A DNA stretch of 64,000 bases from Cardinalis cardinalis (taxonomy: Eukaryota > Chordata > Aves > Passeriformes > Cardinalidae): contig JACDOX010000008.1 of NCBI GenBank assembly GCA_014549065.1, forward strand, positions 3,341,827 to 3,405,826, given 5' to 3'. The number at the start of each line of letters is the position of its first letter. Positions within the stretch are counted from its first letter, which is position 1. Of the stretch, positions 24,629-38,464 are shown one piece after another. Below the pieces are notes generated by a model that did not search any database, was not told the DNA's origin, and saw only the letters and a list, made by a program, of their open reading frames with translations. Position numbers and translations under genes: made by a program.

Positions 24629-25655
24629 CAGTTAGTGCCAGCTGCTGCTGAGGGCACCATTGGCCTGAGAGGCTGCTTCTGTCCTCTGCCATCGCTGGGA
24701 AAGCCTCCCTGAGCACCCTCTTGAGAATTGTACAGAAATATGAGAGGTCTGAAGTGGTGCTGAAGTAGCTGAAGTAAGCCAGCAAGGAAATGAGCTGCAG
24801 TGAGGCCACCTGGGGCAGCCAGGCAGGCAGGTTGCCATCTGCTGTTTGCTGGGCAGTCTGGGGGTGATGAGAGAGTTCTGGGAGCGCGTGGCCCCTACTA
24901 AAAAGCACTTCACACTGTTAAGGCAGACAGTGCCAGAGATGGGGAAGCTGATGTTCCATCACTCCCAGCCACCAGACAGGATGGCATGGAAGGCCATCTC
25001 TGCAGCTCTCTGCTTGCACGCTTGCTCACACAGCTTTGGGCTCTCCTGTAACAAGGAAGTTTCCATCACAACAAGGAAGCTACTGCATTTCAATAAGCTA
25101 CTTCTAAAAGTAATACATTTCACCCTGGGGAAGAGCAATTTTGCAGCTTCAGTGTTGCCAGTTTTGTGCTTTGAGGAGACCTTTGTAACATGCAATTTTA
25201 ATTTTATTTTAGCTAAGATTTAGATTTTCTTCTTGACAGTGCTGCACTACCAGCCACTCAAACCCTGCTGAACTTGGTTGTAGCCATTTTATCTGAGTAT
25301 CTTGTAAATATTTGGTAGAGCACTCAGACAGAGAAGTGTTTTTTGCTCTTACAGTCACATGCCTGGTTCCANGACCTTTAAGAAGTACAATAGACTGAAG
25401 GCAGGGAAAATTCCACTGAGATACATTCAAGTCTCCAGGGAGCAACTGCACTTTGTTTAGACTAAAATTTCTCATTGCTGTCTCTCCCTATTTAAAAAAA
25501 AACATGGAATGATTGAGAGGGGAAGCTAGAGAGTTTCATTATTATAAACACCAGAATGCAAGGAGTTTTCACTCATTTTGGTCATATTGCAGAGCTGTTT
25601 GCAGTTGGAGAGGGAGATAAGCTTTTCAATGCTCTCTGCACTACCTGGGAAATTT
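24629..25655. other. Unique non-coding sequence, possible old coding fossil not identified
   Basis: Opposed frames of 126 codons (24528-24908, minus) and 125 codons (24846-25223, plus) partly overlap. Neither is recognisable, and no start, splice or polyadenylation context favours either. Confidence 0.4.
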
Positions 25656-25659
25656 CCAT

Positions 25660-25845
25660 CAAGTTTTAAAATGTTTTACAAACATTAGTGAATTAAAGCT
25701 TAGTCCCCTTCTTCTNATCCCCATGAAGCAAGTACAGTTTAAAGAGAGGGCTAATGAGACTAAAATAGTTGCGCTTTGCTGAGGTCACAGGGGCAGCATG
25801 GTAACAGAACTTGGGTCTTTGAGTCCCAGCTTTCTGTGTTACACC
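25660..25845 (-). repeat. MIR1_Amn-like SINE fossil, antisense
   Basis: 'aaaatgttttacaaacattagtgaattaaagcttag' matches the amniote MIR tail ('gcgctttacaaacattaatgaattaagcc'). It is followed by 'atccccatgaag..acagtttaaagagaggg' and 'gctgaggtcacaggggcagcatggtaacagaacttgggtctttgagtcccagc', which match the antisense CORE and head. The element runs nearly full length and ends against a 24-bp tandem duplication. Confidence 0.7.
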
Positions 25846-25888
25846 AAAAACAACACACATTCCTACACCACAAACAACACACATTCCC
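25841..25888. repeat. 24-bp tandem duplication
   Basis: Two adjacent copies (25841-25864 and 25865-25888) beginning 'acaccaMaaacaacacac' differ at only two positions. It lies exactly at the head of the antisense MIR fossil. Confidence 0.9.
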
Positions 25889-28023
25889 TCCCTTTCCAGG
25901 ACTTGCTCTACTTCCCTTCCTAGGATATAGTGAAAACATGCTGGCATCACACCTTGAGACANCCTTGGGTTTTCCCCCTTGCTCACAATTGCTGTCCCAT
26001 GGAATTAAGATGTTGAAAAGATCAAAGAGGGATGTGAGGTGGGGAAAAAAAATCAAGTCACTGCTCTATCTGCCTTGGGCATGTTCTGCCTCCATTGCTG
26101 CCAGTGGAGTTGGTGTTCTGTTTAAAGCAATCTCAAAAATGTTTGTATTTATTTCCATATAATGTTCAGGGAGAACTGTGGTAAANATGCCATCATCAAC
26201 AAGAGAGCTTGGCTGACAAGACGATTGGACAGATGAGCCAATAAGTCACTCCTGTATTGAATAGATGTAATTTCATTATCCTTCTGTATGTGACCTGCAT
26301 TTCTTACTGCTTCTTATTATTTGCATCCTGTAACTACAGCTGCCGCCATCTCTTTCACCTCTTCAGAAGAGAGGGATAATCCGTCAGCCACTTCTTCTCC
26401 GGTGGTATGAGTGAGATTTTTACCAGAGGCATTAATGGTTAGTTGAAGAGAGCTGTTCCNAACAGGGCCAAGCAAAAAGCAATGTGTATGAGATGAAGTG
26501 GAAGACAAGGAAACAAATCTATAGATTTAAAGCTCTTAAATTATTTTCCCCTTAGCTTCCCTCATTCACACTGTGAGATAACCAGACATGCAAAGCTGGA
26601 TGTATATTGACAGTGACCAGTGTAAGCAGGACCGAGAGCTTCTTGCACTGTGCAAACAAATCTGAAGTCAGTTAGCTACCAAAACCAGATCAGTATGTAC
26701 CAGCTATTCTAGCCCTCGTAGATGAGAGACATTGGAGGAAAATCAGTCCTCCTGTCTCTCCTGTGACCTTATGATGTACCCCAGCACTAGAACCTTTGGC
26801 CTCTTAACGCTGTTACCTTTTGTGACAAGGCTCCAGCACTGGTCCCTGGGTAGGCTGCTTCTCTAGCACTCTTTCCTGCAGAGGATCTGGGCTCAGTGCA
26901 AATGCTGTGCACAGTGCTCATTTCATTCCCTGCTGAAAGGCAGCCAGGCCTGAGGTGGAACATGGCAAGCGCTTCGCCGCACCTGGCAACTCCACACAGC
27001 TGCTGAAAACAGGCGAGGAAGAAAGCAGTGTACAAATGCAGGGGAATTTTCACATAGGCAGGATGTAATTAGCAGAGCTGGAATTTGGCCAGGACACTNG
27101 GGTTAAAACACTGGCTTGCAGGTAACACACTGGGATCTTTCATAATTCAAATGCTCAGGATCTCCCATTTCCATTTTACCTGGAAGATGTCAGAGGACTG
27201 TTCCCTATTTAATGGTCATGGGCAGCTCTTGAACATCTGACACAAAGGAAGAAGTGTCTAAATGGTGCTGCACCTGCAGAGCTTCTCTGCCAGCAACTGC
27301 CCACCATGAACAACAGCTGAAAAGATCACATCCTGATAGGACCATGGCTGCACCACTGTAAAACACACCTCCATGCCTTGGGGTTCGCTTCACCCCTAAC
27401 TCTCATTATTCAGTTTCAGATCAAATTCCTTCCAAACAGAAAGAAAAAATTATAAAATTAGGGCAGCACCTTACACACAAAACATAAGAAAGAGACTATT
27501 ACCATTAGATGCTGCTTCAACCTTATTCTCTGCCATTTGAAATAATACCAGATAGCTATTGGACAACAGAGAATTTAGATGAAGCACTTCTCCCCAGTGT
27601 CAATGAGTGAGCTTTTCCAGCTGGCCTTGCTGGTAATACACAGAGCATGAAGAGCTTTTGCCACCTTCTTCCTTCCAGCAGGGAAATCGTGTTCAAAGCA
27701 GAAAAACATTTTTTTCCACTTCATGATCTCACTTTTGGTAAAAGCAATTTTTCTGTTTACTACAAGGATGTTGAATGTCCTCAAAAGATCAGGNAAGTCA
27801 CTCATGAACCTCACATGTGTAAAGTCTGCATGATGTTTCTAGCATGATGTGGCCCACAGTCTGAAATACAAATAATTGCAAATCTCTAACCCCTTGTCAG
27901 TCAGGCCTGCAGGCATGTCCAGTCAAAGAGCTGACTTCCCCTGTGTGGTGCAGTGTGTGCAAGCAAAACAAGAAGTGTTCCTGCCATCTGAAAAAGCATA
28001 ATCTCTGCATCAGTAAGTCATAA
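25889..28023. other. Unique non-coding sequence
   Basis: No gene recognised. The longest frame is 128 codons (25776-26162, plus) and runs into the MIR and tandem-duplication region, so it is a chance frame. Confidence 0.5.
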
Positions 28024-28073
28024 NNNNNNNNNNNNNNNNNNNNNNNNNNNNNNNNNNNNNNNNNNNNNNNNNN
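28024..28073. other. Assembly gap (50 N)
   Basis: Fifty consecutive N. The round length suggests a placeholder rather than a measured gap. The flanks ('gtaagtcataa' and 'tatgtccagg') give no clue to missing content. Confidence 0.98.
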
Positions 28074-31000
28074 TATGTCCAGGCTGCCATGGAAGCCCCC
28101 TCTTTGCCAAGTGTTGTTTAATACAACCACCAACCAAACTTGACGGGAGTACCTCAGTCAGTGGGACAACAAACCTACAGACAGCCTCTCGTGGCAAAAT
28201 GCACTGGGGAGAGTAAAGAACGGGCAGCTGCAGGCAACAGGAAATCCAGCACTAATAAATAAAACGTCTTATAGCCAGAAAGAGGAAATAAACAGCAGCA
28301 GCACAAACTGAGAGGACAGAAGAGAGCATAACTGTGGCATGGGAATTACTGAGTTACAGTGAGCTTATTTTTACAGAACGTTGTCCCAGTTTGTTATGTG
28401 TTCAGACTGCAAAAAGAGTGGGGGAGTGGGGGGACTGCTCAAAGAGAGGGTCTCTATCAGAAGTTGTCAACAACCACTGTAATTAAGGAAGCAGCCAGAG
28501 CACACACAACCAGAGCTGCTGCCAAACTGAAATGAAAGCATTTTTTGTTTTCAGCTGTAGCCCCAAAGGATAATAAAAGATGGTTCTACTATGCCAAGTG
28601 AGGAGCTGCAGGGACACCATTTTTGGATGGAGGGATGGCCCTCCTCCCATCTTTCCAAAATTATATGCTTGGGGGAGCAGTAAGTTACTGTTCCTGTGTA
28701 CTTTCAAAGCCCATGCCTGCACACCCCATCTGGCTGCAGCCACCTGGGAAGGCCGGCTGCAAGACAGGTGGGCCCCCAACCACCATGGTGACAATGGAGA
28801 TGGCACCAGCTGAGCTCTGCCCCCAGCCAATGGGCTGTTCTGGCACTGCTTGGTTCAGACTGCTGAAGCAGCAACGCTGAATTTTTCTCCCCTTCCCTCA
28901 GCTCTGGGTTTCACCGCAGCCCCACAGCTTAGCCACCACCAGTGGGAGCTGCCGCATTCAGAAGAGCCACACCCCACTTTCCTCCTGAGAGCTGCATTTA
29001 GGGGGCTCACTGGTGTCTTGGCAAGGGCCCTCGTTCATGGCACACCAACACCCTGCTCTTCGTGCTGCTGACAGCACAGGTGGCCTGTGCCCATGCAGCG
29101 GCAGGCGCTGGGGAGCAGCACGTGGGTTGGCAGAGCCGAGGGGGTTGGTACGGATCTTCTCAGCCATGGGAGGTGAGGCTTTCCCTGGTGGCTGCAGAAA
29201 CTGGTGTGCAGGTTCAGCAAAGGAAAAGAAGTCATTCAGAAATTGCATGCATATTTCTGAATTCATTCATTGCGTGGCGTTTGCCTTTCATCCTCCCCCC
29301 TGGGCTCTGTGTGCATTGCTGGCATTCTCTCCCANTCCTATATAATAATTCCCAGCTCTCCACAAGCCACTGCCTGCCAATGGAGCCCAGAGTCACTGCC
29401 NCGCCAGCCTGGTCACATGAAAAGTTACACGCAAAGGTTTAATGCTTTCTCCTGACCCCAGCCCCTGTTCCTGTGAATCCCCTGCAGTGTTTTCTTAATC
29501 AGGTGCCAGGGAAGCTTTGCACTGAGCAGGGTGCTAAGAAGGTGGCTATTTAGCTGCAGAATTTCCACACTCTTTGAACTCTCTCCCGAGCTGTAAGTGC
29601 AAGCAGTGGAACCAGGTGAGTGTCTGACAAGNCTGCCATTTAGCCCTGAAGCTGCTTTCCAGCTGAAGACACGTTGTGGTTGCCTCACTTGCTCTATCCC
29701 AACTGCTGCACTAATGGTTAATTGCTTCAGCAGGTATGGAAATCACTTCTCAAAGCCTGCATACAAGGTACACAGAATGGTCCAGTAGAATTTTAGCCTT
29801 CGCTGGACATTGACAATATGTCTGTTACTAGGAAGTCAAAACGAAAATACAGCCCTTCCATTACCAAATTCTAGGTGATGCAGGTATTAGTTCATCACAC
29901 AGCTTGTGAAAGTGGTTACATATTTACTTTTGTGTCACCCATATCAGAAAAAACCACATGCTTTTGGAGAATCTCAAATGGAAGTGATCTTTTAATAAAT
30001 CTGGATGGCAGGCTGTATTCAAGGGCTGTTTCTGATGTATCAGCAGCTNCAGTACTTCCCTGCTATCAGTGTTAGGTGAGGGAGGGCAGGTATCTCCTGC
30101 AGGAAGAGTTCTCGTCCTCCACCTGATGTTTTCATGATCAGCTTTTAGAAGCATGGGAGCTGTGTCTAGCAGTCAGGGCCTAATGTTCCTCTGTGTTTCA
30201 TTCAGAAAGACAAGCCAGTTGCACCTTTGTGCCAAACAGTTGGATAATCAAACTGAGCATTTNATTTCAGTTTTGGTTCTTTCTTTTTTGAAGGGGAAGG
30301 GTCCAGCTTGTTATGAACTCCAGCCTGTACTTACATTTTTGTGGGTTTAAATGTTTTTCAAATTCTCTGCTTTTCTCATAATTTTCAAAAGTGTCATGTA
30401 TTCAAAAGTGTAAGCCTGTCTTGCNTGGCTGACTGGCTGTTTGATTATTTCTTTATATTATATTACATTGTTTCATTCTTAACTGTAAGCCATCAAAATC
30501 ATAAAATCTGAGTTCTAGTCTCAGTTACACTCAAACACAGCTACTGAAAAGGTTTGTCTAAATTCTTAGTATATATGGCATTTAACCAACTTTGCTTAAA
30601 TTTGTATTCCNAACTCAATCCAAACAAGAGTTGAGAAATCTTGCTTCTCCCAGATGAGAGCATGCCTGAATAATATAGGAATTACTTTTCTCTCTCAAAA
30701 GCATTAACAAAATACATGCATAAGTACTGGGGCTTAATCAGCCAGTGCCGTCTCTTTATTTAAAAGAAAAACTTATTTAACCCTTCAGGAGAGATTCAAG
30801 CTACCAGCAACAATGGAGACAGGTCTGAGCCCCCAAATGGTAANATATGTACAAAAAAGTACAAGTTGGTGATGTCTGTGGCTGTAGTCAGCTGGCATTG
30901 TCCACCCTGCCACACAACAGCCAGGAGACCAGCGAGGAGGATTTTTCATTTCTGGAAAGTGCAGTGAAATGGGGGAACNCAGTGATCTCCAAATTGTCTC

Positions 31001-34000
31001 TCCTTCTATGAAGTATTGTCTTCAGGATACTGCTTGACATTCATTCAGTCAAATATTTTGACAATTTGTACAAATAAGCAGGAAATGGTTTTGATTTTTG
31101 GCTCCACTGGGCCATTTGTGAAGAAGAATAAGAAGCGCAGCATGTGCCATGTCTCTTAAATGCCCTTGTTTGCCAGAAACATATGCAGTGTGTTTCCCAG
31201 GCTGTGGAAACAGTTATCATTTCCAGTCCACCAAGTCACCCTTCTCTCTCCGCACACCATCCCAACCCTGCATCGGGCTGGAGTGAAAGGAAGCATCACT
31301 CTGAATTACTCTGCTGTTACCTGTTTGTGAGGAGAGGGTGCCTGTGCACATTACACGTTATTCTGTGCATGTTTCTGAGAAGGATTGTGATTGCAGTCGC
31401 TTCACAGTGGCACAAAAGAGGAGTAGCAAGCCGAGGTGGGGCATGCACAGGCGCCTGAGAGCCAAATGTGCCCCTCTCTGCAGAGCCAGGCGGGTCTGTG
31501 AGCATGCTGCAGCATACCTTCACAGGAGCCCTGGGCCGGGGCTGCGCTTGGGGAGATGCCAGAGCAGCTTTTGTCTGTGCTTTCACTGCGGGTTTAAGTA
31601 GTTCGATTAGCATTTGGGTCAGAGCACATGGAGCAGCCCCGGCTGGGGTGGGAGAAGTCACACTGTGAGGCCACACTTGAACGTGGCCACTTTAGTGCAC
31701 CGCCCCGGGTACAAAGCCTGCCTGTGTGGGGCACGTCCCGCCGTGCGTCACACTTTAGTTGTCACTGGCAGCCATGGGTTGCTGGGGGTGACACAATAAC
31801 CTCTTTATGCTTAAAGAATNGCGAGGAGAATTGCGGGAGACCATTGGAAACATTGCAGCAAAGAAGTGGTTTGGCTTTTGTCTGTCCCTCAAGGTAAGGT
31901 GCCCAGGCAGCCGCTGAGCTGCCTCTGCTGTGCTGGAAGGAACGCGAGCAAAGCAGCAGCAAGGGTGAATGCAGGGCTTTGGGTGGGAGAGGACCTAAAG
32001 AAACACTCAAGGAAGACCCCATGGTATCTCTGTGGTCAAAACACGATAAAACTGCTTATTTAGGGTAGAGTTTTACAGCAGCTCACTCTAAAGTCTGGGC
32101 TGCCGCAGCCTTGTTGCCCCCACTGCATTCAACACAAGAGCAGCCACACAGGGAATCAGCTTAAAGAGCTGATCTGTCTGGAAATTAAACTGTACTCTGA
32201 ATTACAAAATAAAACTTGGCTTTACTAGAATGGCTCAAAGTTTTGTTCAAAGAGAATTGGAAAAATAAAAAGACAAGGAACTGAAAAGGGTCAAAACAGA
32301 CAGAAATTTAAAAAATACTGATACAAGCTATAAAAGTTAGTTAAATCTCTTACTGTATGTGTCACTGTCTCCTTTGGCAGCCCCTCAGCCATACACTTCA
32401 CAAAGCAGTAAACCCAAATAATTCAGATATGCTAAGCAAAGCTACTCTGAATATGGCTTCTAGCCTAATAAGTCAGAGCCTTATCCAGTTCCCATGAAAA
32501 ACATCAGGAAAGTTTCCTTCAACACTAATAGACACAAGATTGGATTGCAGAACAGCTATATAACTTTTGACCAAAAAGTGAAGTTTTTCTAAAGCGCTGA
32601 TAAAATATTCATGCAGGAGAATGTGGAAACTCTGGAGCAGTCCCATTGCAAAATATGTTTCAAGCGAGCATAATCATTTTTGAAACCATATTCATTCTNA
32701 CTACTGATGTGTGCTCTAAGGGGAAAATACAAAACAAACTTTTTTTTTAAAGGAAAAAAGTATTTATAATTTCTTTATTGTGGATGTGCAGAAAGATTCC
32801 CCCTCAGCTGCTGGGAAAACCAGTTTCTGCTCAAGAAGCAGTAAAGCACATCCTAATTTTTAAAAAACATTTGTTAGGCAAAACAGGGCTTTTTTATGAT
32901 GCTTTCATTTTTTTTTTGCAGTTGGAGTCTTTCTGTTGATGCCAGCTGCTTTAGTTGTAGGTATTTTCTGGGAGGTGGTGTCTGTCAGTCCCACGTGGGG
33001 TGTCCCCTTGGCTATCTCTCATAGCCGCCCTTCTATAAATCACAGCATATTAAAAAAAAGGGGATAATGCTGACATGTGAACTAATCCCCACATCAAAGA
33101 GAGCAATTCTCCCTCCTCCAAACACCCACCCCCCTCTTTTGCTGGGAAAAGTCTAACGCCTAGAAGGTGATTTACACAAAACTTCATCCCAGTTGTTAGG
33201 AAATTCGCAGTGCCGCTTACTTGCCAACTGCAGGAGAAACCTGGGAATCAGGGTAACCACAATAGCTAGCCTGCAGCTTCCAGCATTTGGCAATTCAGGA
33301 GAGGGAAAAAATGGGCTTGTTTCAACAGACTTGTGTATATGTTGATTGCATGGCAGAATAGGCATGCATACAGACAGATGTAAACGTGACTGGTAATGTG
33401 GGTCTGTCTGGGCACATCTGGGGCTGTATGGGCACATCTACATCTGCGTGTGCTCACAAGCACTTGTACAGGCACAGGGCTGCCTGGGCTGCCACATGCA
33501 GGGCTCACAAGCACACAGAAATACCTCTCTCCTGCTGGGAGANAAGAGGGACAAGGGGGAATGTACATTAAAAACATAGGCCCATATGGGCATCCAGTCA
33601 CCTAGACATGGAGAGAGCTATCTTAAACTATTCATGCCAGCTCTAGGCCTGCCTTTGAGCTAACAGTTCAAATGCTGGGAATAGATGAATAAGGGGAATG
33701 CTATGTCTGAGACAGGATTAAAGCATACACTCACTGCTGCCCTTGCCTTTGGAAATGCTTCCTGTGCATTGATTAAGCACACAAGATACTTCCAAATAAT
33801 TGTCTGTCTTTGAAATGCAACTTAAAGGAGGCAAAAAGGCCTCTGTCTGGCTGGGTAACTCTCTTCCCAACTTAGTGTTTAGCCTGAGCCTGTGCTGGGC
33901 ACATGTCCTTCAGACATACCAACAAAGCATATGTAGCATGAAAAAGACTACACTGGTGGTTCTGGATTCATAATCAATAAGCAAAAATACATGCCTCATG

Positions 34001-37000
34001 TGAAATTGGCTGTAGTAAAGTGCGTTTCTGCAAGTATTTGTATGCATGTGAACTAGATACTTCCACCACTATGGAAGCTTCTGGTTGATTAATTCAGTTT
34101 ACTTGCTACTTTCTCCTGCCACCCACACAGGCAGGCAGGAATGCCCNGGGGCCAGCAGGGCCCTCCCCAGCCAGGTCATCTCTTGCCCCGGGCCAGAGGG
34201 CCATGAATGTCTCTCCCAAGTCAGCATCACTGCCAAAAGAGGCACACAAGGTTCACTCCCAGTGCAAGAGAGTGAACTGGATGGAGAACCACGGGATTTA
34301 AAAAATGCATCCTTTTCGTAGTCCTTGGTTGGTTGTGGTCCAGCTGCACTCCCCGATGCACTTCAGTATGATTGCACAAGAGCTGAGGGGAGGAAACAAG
34401 TAGTCGGGGCAGTGAGACACTGAGGCAGCTCCCATGTCAGCAGCAAGTGCTGGCTTAAAACATTCATGAAAATACAGCCAGAGGGAGAGCATCAGGCATG
34501 TTGAGAGACCCACATCTCCCACTCCACTGACAGGAAGGACATGGCACATGCGNGGGGAGAAGACAGAGACCAAAAGTTTTGCTGTTCCAATGCTCCCTCC
34601 ACGTGGATGTGCAGCTCTTCATGTGTCTGTGCCTGTTCCCTGCCCTGTGTCAAGTGGAGAGGATGTGAAAGAAACTCCAANATAGTTGAGCCCTCACCTC
34701 CAGTACATGGAAAAACAAACACAGCCATTCTCTTGTTTGTTGATTTAGTTCAGAGTGCTCCTTCCATTACAAAACCATTTCCCTGCAGGCGACAGGCTAA
34801 AACCTATTTGCTTATTACTCTGCAAAAGAAAATGATGGGTGCAATTTTCAAGCACCTCTTCTGTGGACAGACACAGAGATTGAAAGGGCAGAGCCCTCCC
34901 AGCTATCTCTCAGCTGTGTTTTCTTGTTGGGCATAATTTTCATGTTTTCGTGTTTCTCAGAAACACATGCCACGTGTATCTTTTTCTCCTCTTCTTGAAA
35001 TACACATCTCTCTATGGGACAGCTTTGTGCTTGGAAAGTGAACGATGTGCTTCATCACAGGTGTTCACACAGCGGTGGGGGTGACCACTGAAAGCTGCAT
35101 CCAGAGCTGCAATTCCAGGACAGCACACACCCCCCACACCCCACTGCACCATCTGGAATTAATCAAAACCCCAGAAATGAGCACTTGTGAACAGGGGAGA
35201 GGTTTCCTCCTGCTGCTCAGGCTGATGGGTGCCCCAGCTCCCATATAGGATGGTGTAAATACCAAGCCAGCTCTTGGAACTGGCACAGCTAAGTGGAGCT
35301 CTGGGTGCNAGATACATCCTGATTCAAGGCAAACACACAGGAAACAAGTCTCTTCTGGCCTGTTTTTATTGATGAGATGCACCCCTTGGCAGTTCCTGGT
35401 GCTGACTGGGACAAGTCTGGATAAAAACTGCAAGAGGAGCAGCAGAGTTTATCTAGAGCTGGCACCAGTTTTGGTGCTTGGCTGAATGAGCTGTTTCTAC
35501 TGGGTCCAGAGCNCTTTCTTTGTGCCAACACAACCACCTGCCCTCACCCTCCACCCCCAAAATAATCAAACTAGTCTCAACACCTTTTTTTGTCAGGTTA
35601 AATCACTTCTCTGCCAGCTGGCCTTTTAGATGGCAATTCTTCTGACTGGCCTTTTAGGTGGCTGGCACTTTACACTCCTCACAAATCCAACCCAACGGCA
35701 TTAAAAAGTGAATTTACATTGCAGGGCTGTGGGGGAGGGTGCCCCAGGCAATGTCAAAGAAAAAGCGNATCAAAAAGGGCTGCTAGTATTGGACAAGTGG
35801 GCTGTCTTTTCAGCTGCTTTGGGCAACGTCCTTTCAGCACAAGAAAAGCTCAAAAGAATTCAGTTAATCTGTTGTTAAACAGAGTCTGTAGTGGGAGAGT
35901 GGTCTGTCATCCTCCAGGCAGGGAACTGAGCCTGCCTGTAATGGCTGGGAGCTCCTTTGCCCTTTCCCAGCATTTCATATCCATAGTGGCAGTGAGTTCA
36001 TGGACGGACACCTTGCTGGCCTTGCACGGTGTGTCTCTCAGCCTTGTGATGCCAGGGCCCCTTCCTTCTGGCTGCTCTCAGGAGAAGCAGCAGCTCACAG
36101 CACGTGCACTACACAGCACAGCACACCCGAAGGCTGTGGCAGCCAAAAATCCTCTCCATAACTCTCCTGCTTCACACAAGCCCAGAAGCACCTTGCAGGG
36201 TGCTGGTGGTGGCTAACCTGCTGCTGGTGGTGATTTCAAAGAGTAGCAGGTCAACTGAAGTCCTGAGGCAAGAGCTTTGGCATGATTTTCAGTTCTAACT
36301 CTGAATATAGAGACGTAAGAGCAGCCAGAGCCGCACCAAGGTGTGGCCCCCATGATGTCCCACAGCCTCAGTGCTCAGTGCCACAGCACAGCTCTGAATG
36401 TTAAACACTGATGGTCAGCNGCCCAGAGACTTGCCAGCCTACACATAATTCACCACATGAGGAATATCACAAGTATACTGCTTCAACTTAAAACTAATCC
36501 CTCCTTCCAGCTGGGAAAAAGATCTTTTTTTCTTCCTCAGAGTAGAGGATCCCATAGATCCCTACAGAGTAAAACAGCTATTATTTTTTAAGATTTAAAG
36601 ATATTACTTTTTTTTTTGTTCATGTATCACATTTCAGTGTCTTCCAAACAAGAGGGAGCTTAATGTTTTTGTGTAACCTTGAACTGGCTAGTACACAACT
36701 TTTATTGCTTCATCCTTGAGCTTCCATGAGCTACATTATGTTCTACTATGAACAGAACGTCCTACTTAGGATTGTGTGGCACATGCTTTGGTTGCAACAG
36801 CTTCCTGGTGCTTTCTTTGGCCTGCGTGTATATGTAGTTGTCTGCAAACATACACATGTGTGTATATGTATGTGTTCATTTCTAATTATGAAATGATGCA
36901 AAAAAATTTCCAATTCCGAAAATTTTTATTTCATTTCCTTCCTTCTCCACTGCTGTTGAGCTAAGCACACTGGCAGCGTGTTCTAGGGAACAGGATCATT

Positions 37001-37015
37001 CCCATCTGTGACTCG
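28074..37015. other. Unique non-coding sequence with moderate GC patches
   Basis: No gene or clear transposon recognised across about 9 kb. GC rises at 28.7-29.2 kb and 31.4-31.8 kb, which produces many overlapping frames on both strands (126, 119 and 110 codons) without recognisable domains. At 35.6 kb a 17-bp segment recurs 28 bp downstream with one mismatch (35618-35634, 35646-35662). A TG/CA-rich stretch lies at about 36850-36875. Confidence 0.5.
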
Positions 37016-37019
37016 TTTC

Positions 37020-37440
37020 TAAGGTCTCCCAGGCAGGTTTCAGTATGATGATGTCAGTGGTTGCTGCAAGAGCTATTTAAATGCCTCTGCATTTAAACAG
37101 TGAGCAGCGAAGTGCTGATCTCAGGCAGTGGTGCTAAGAATGTCAGGGTCTGTTTAATATTCACTGGGGATCTTCCTAAAAAGTCAATTAACCTCCCTAC
37201 AGTTTTGTGATCTGGCTGAGCATTACCATGCAGTTGTATCAGCTTTTATTTTAGTGCATGAGGAGCATTGTCCTGTGCAATGGAACTTTCTGGGTTTNTT
37301 TTAACGGCAGATTGTAATTTGATTTTAAATTATCTACCGTCAAGCCTTTNACAAGTGAATCAAATGCACATGCATTTTCTCCATAACACATTTGACTGTC
37401 TGGAGAAACAAAGGTTGGTAATTAAGCTCACAGCAGTTGA
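37020..37440. promoter_or_regulatory. Candidate conserved non-coding element
   Basis: This block has the texture typical of developmental enhancers: many intact octamer and homeodomain-like AT cores set in unique sequence ('gctatttaaatgcctctgcatttaaa', 'tttgattttaaattatct', 'gtgaatcaaatgcacatgcatt', 'ggtaattaagctc'), without simple repeats or open frames. The judgement rests on composition alone. Cross-species conservation cannot be seen from one sequence. Confidence 0.3.
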
Positions 37441-37749
37441 TAAGGACGGGGCCTAGGCAAGGCCTAAAATCTCAACAAGTTAGAGCCTTAATTTCTGGAT
37501 CCTTACCAAAACCAAACCCTTGACTTGGCGCAGCTTGCCCATTCTGGATAATCTGGCTCTTGGATTCCCTGTGGGGCTGTCCTGTGGGAAGCCGGCACCT
37601 CGGTAGGACAGGGAGGGATGCCAAACCAGCAGACACCACTGCAGGGTAACAGCTATGCCAAGTCAAATTCAGCAAGCTTATGGTTAAATATGGGAGATCT
37701 ATTTCTCTCCAGCCAATACATGAGTTCCCAGCACCTTTTGTACTTTGAA

Positions 37750-37850
37750 ATACCATTAATTAATATTCATCAGATGTAAAATGTGACACTAGCTACTTGG
37801 TACAATATGCCTTGAAGCGTTGTATTACTATTCCTTTTTAAGCACATCTA
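37750..37850. promoter_or_regulatory. Candidate conserved non-coding element
   Basis: 'ataccattaattaatattcatcagatg' followed by 'gacactagctacttggtacaatatgcc' is a dense AT/homeodomain-core cluster in non-repetitive sequence. Composition is the only evidence. Confidence 0.25.
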
Positions 37851-38464
37851 CCGACAGGCTGAGGCAGGCAATCACAAGTGTCACCAACAACAAACACCCC
37901 TCAGCTGGAGGCAGCTTTTAAAGCCCATCCAGGCCTTAAACCAGACTGTCCTCAGTGCAGGACAAAGCCCATTAGCAGGAGACTGNGACCTGCCACATTA
38001 CCCATGGCTGCTTACATGGCCACGTGGTTTAAGAAACACAAATCATCATGTAGTGATTTTTTTTACAGCATTTTTGCTCCAAACTCACATGGATGTTTGG
38101 AAAGCACCTCTGCTCGTCTCTCTCTGCCATGACCTTCTTTCATCGCAGGGCTCAGCTGCCCAGGGGGAGGTGTGCCAGGGCAGGCAGGCCATGCTGTGCC
38201 ATGCTGTGCCGTGCCTGGGCAGCATGGGCACCCTCACTCCTCACTGAGCCCCAGCTGCCCTTGCTGTGGCACTGAGAAGCAAATCTTTGGCCCTTTGCTG
38301 GTGCACAGTCCCCCAATGTGTTTGATAGTGCTGGCACCTTGAGAGCACTGTGGCAGGGGCTTCCCAGCAGNTCGGCTCCCGAGGCCACAGGCTCTGGATA
38401 ACTTCCACCCCAAATGTATGTCACATTTCCTTCCAGTGAAAGCAAAATATTTACACTAAGCCAG
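37851..38464. other. Unique non-coding sequence
   Basis: Nothing recognised. A 10-bp duplication 'catgctgtgc' occurs twice head-to-tail near 38190-38210. Confidence 0.55.

Noticed and set aside
35719..36216. 165-codon plus-strand frame as an exon
   Set aside because: Low-information Ser/Ala-rich protein with an ambiguous codon, no homology recognised, and no clear splice sites.
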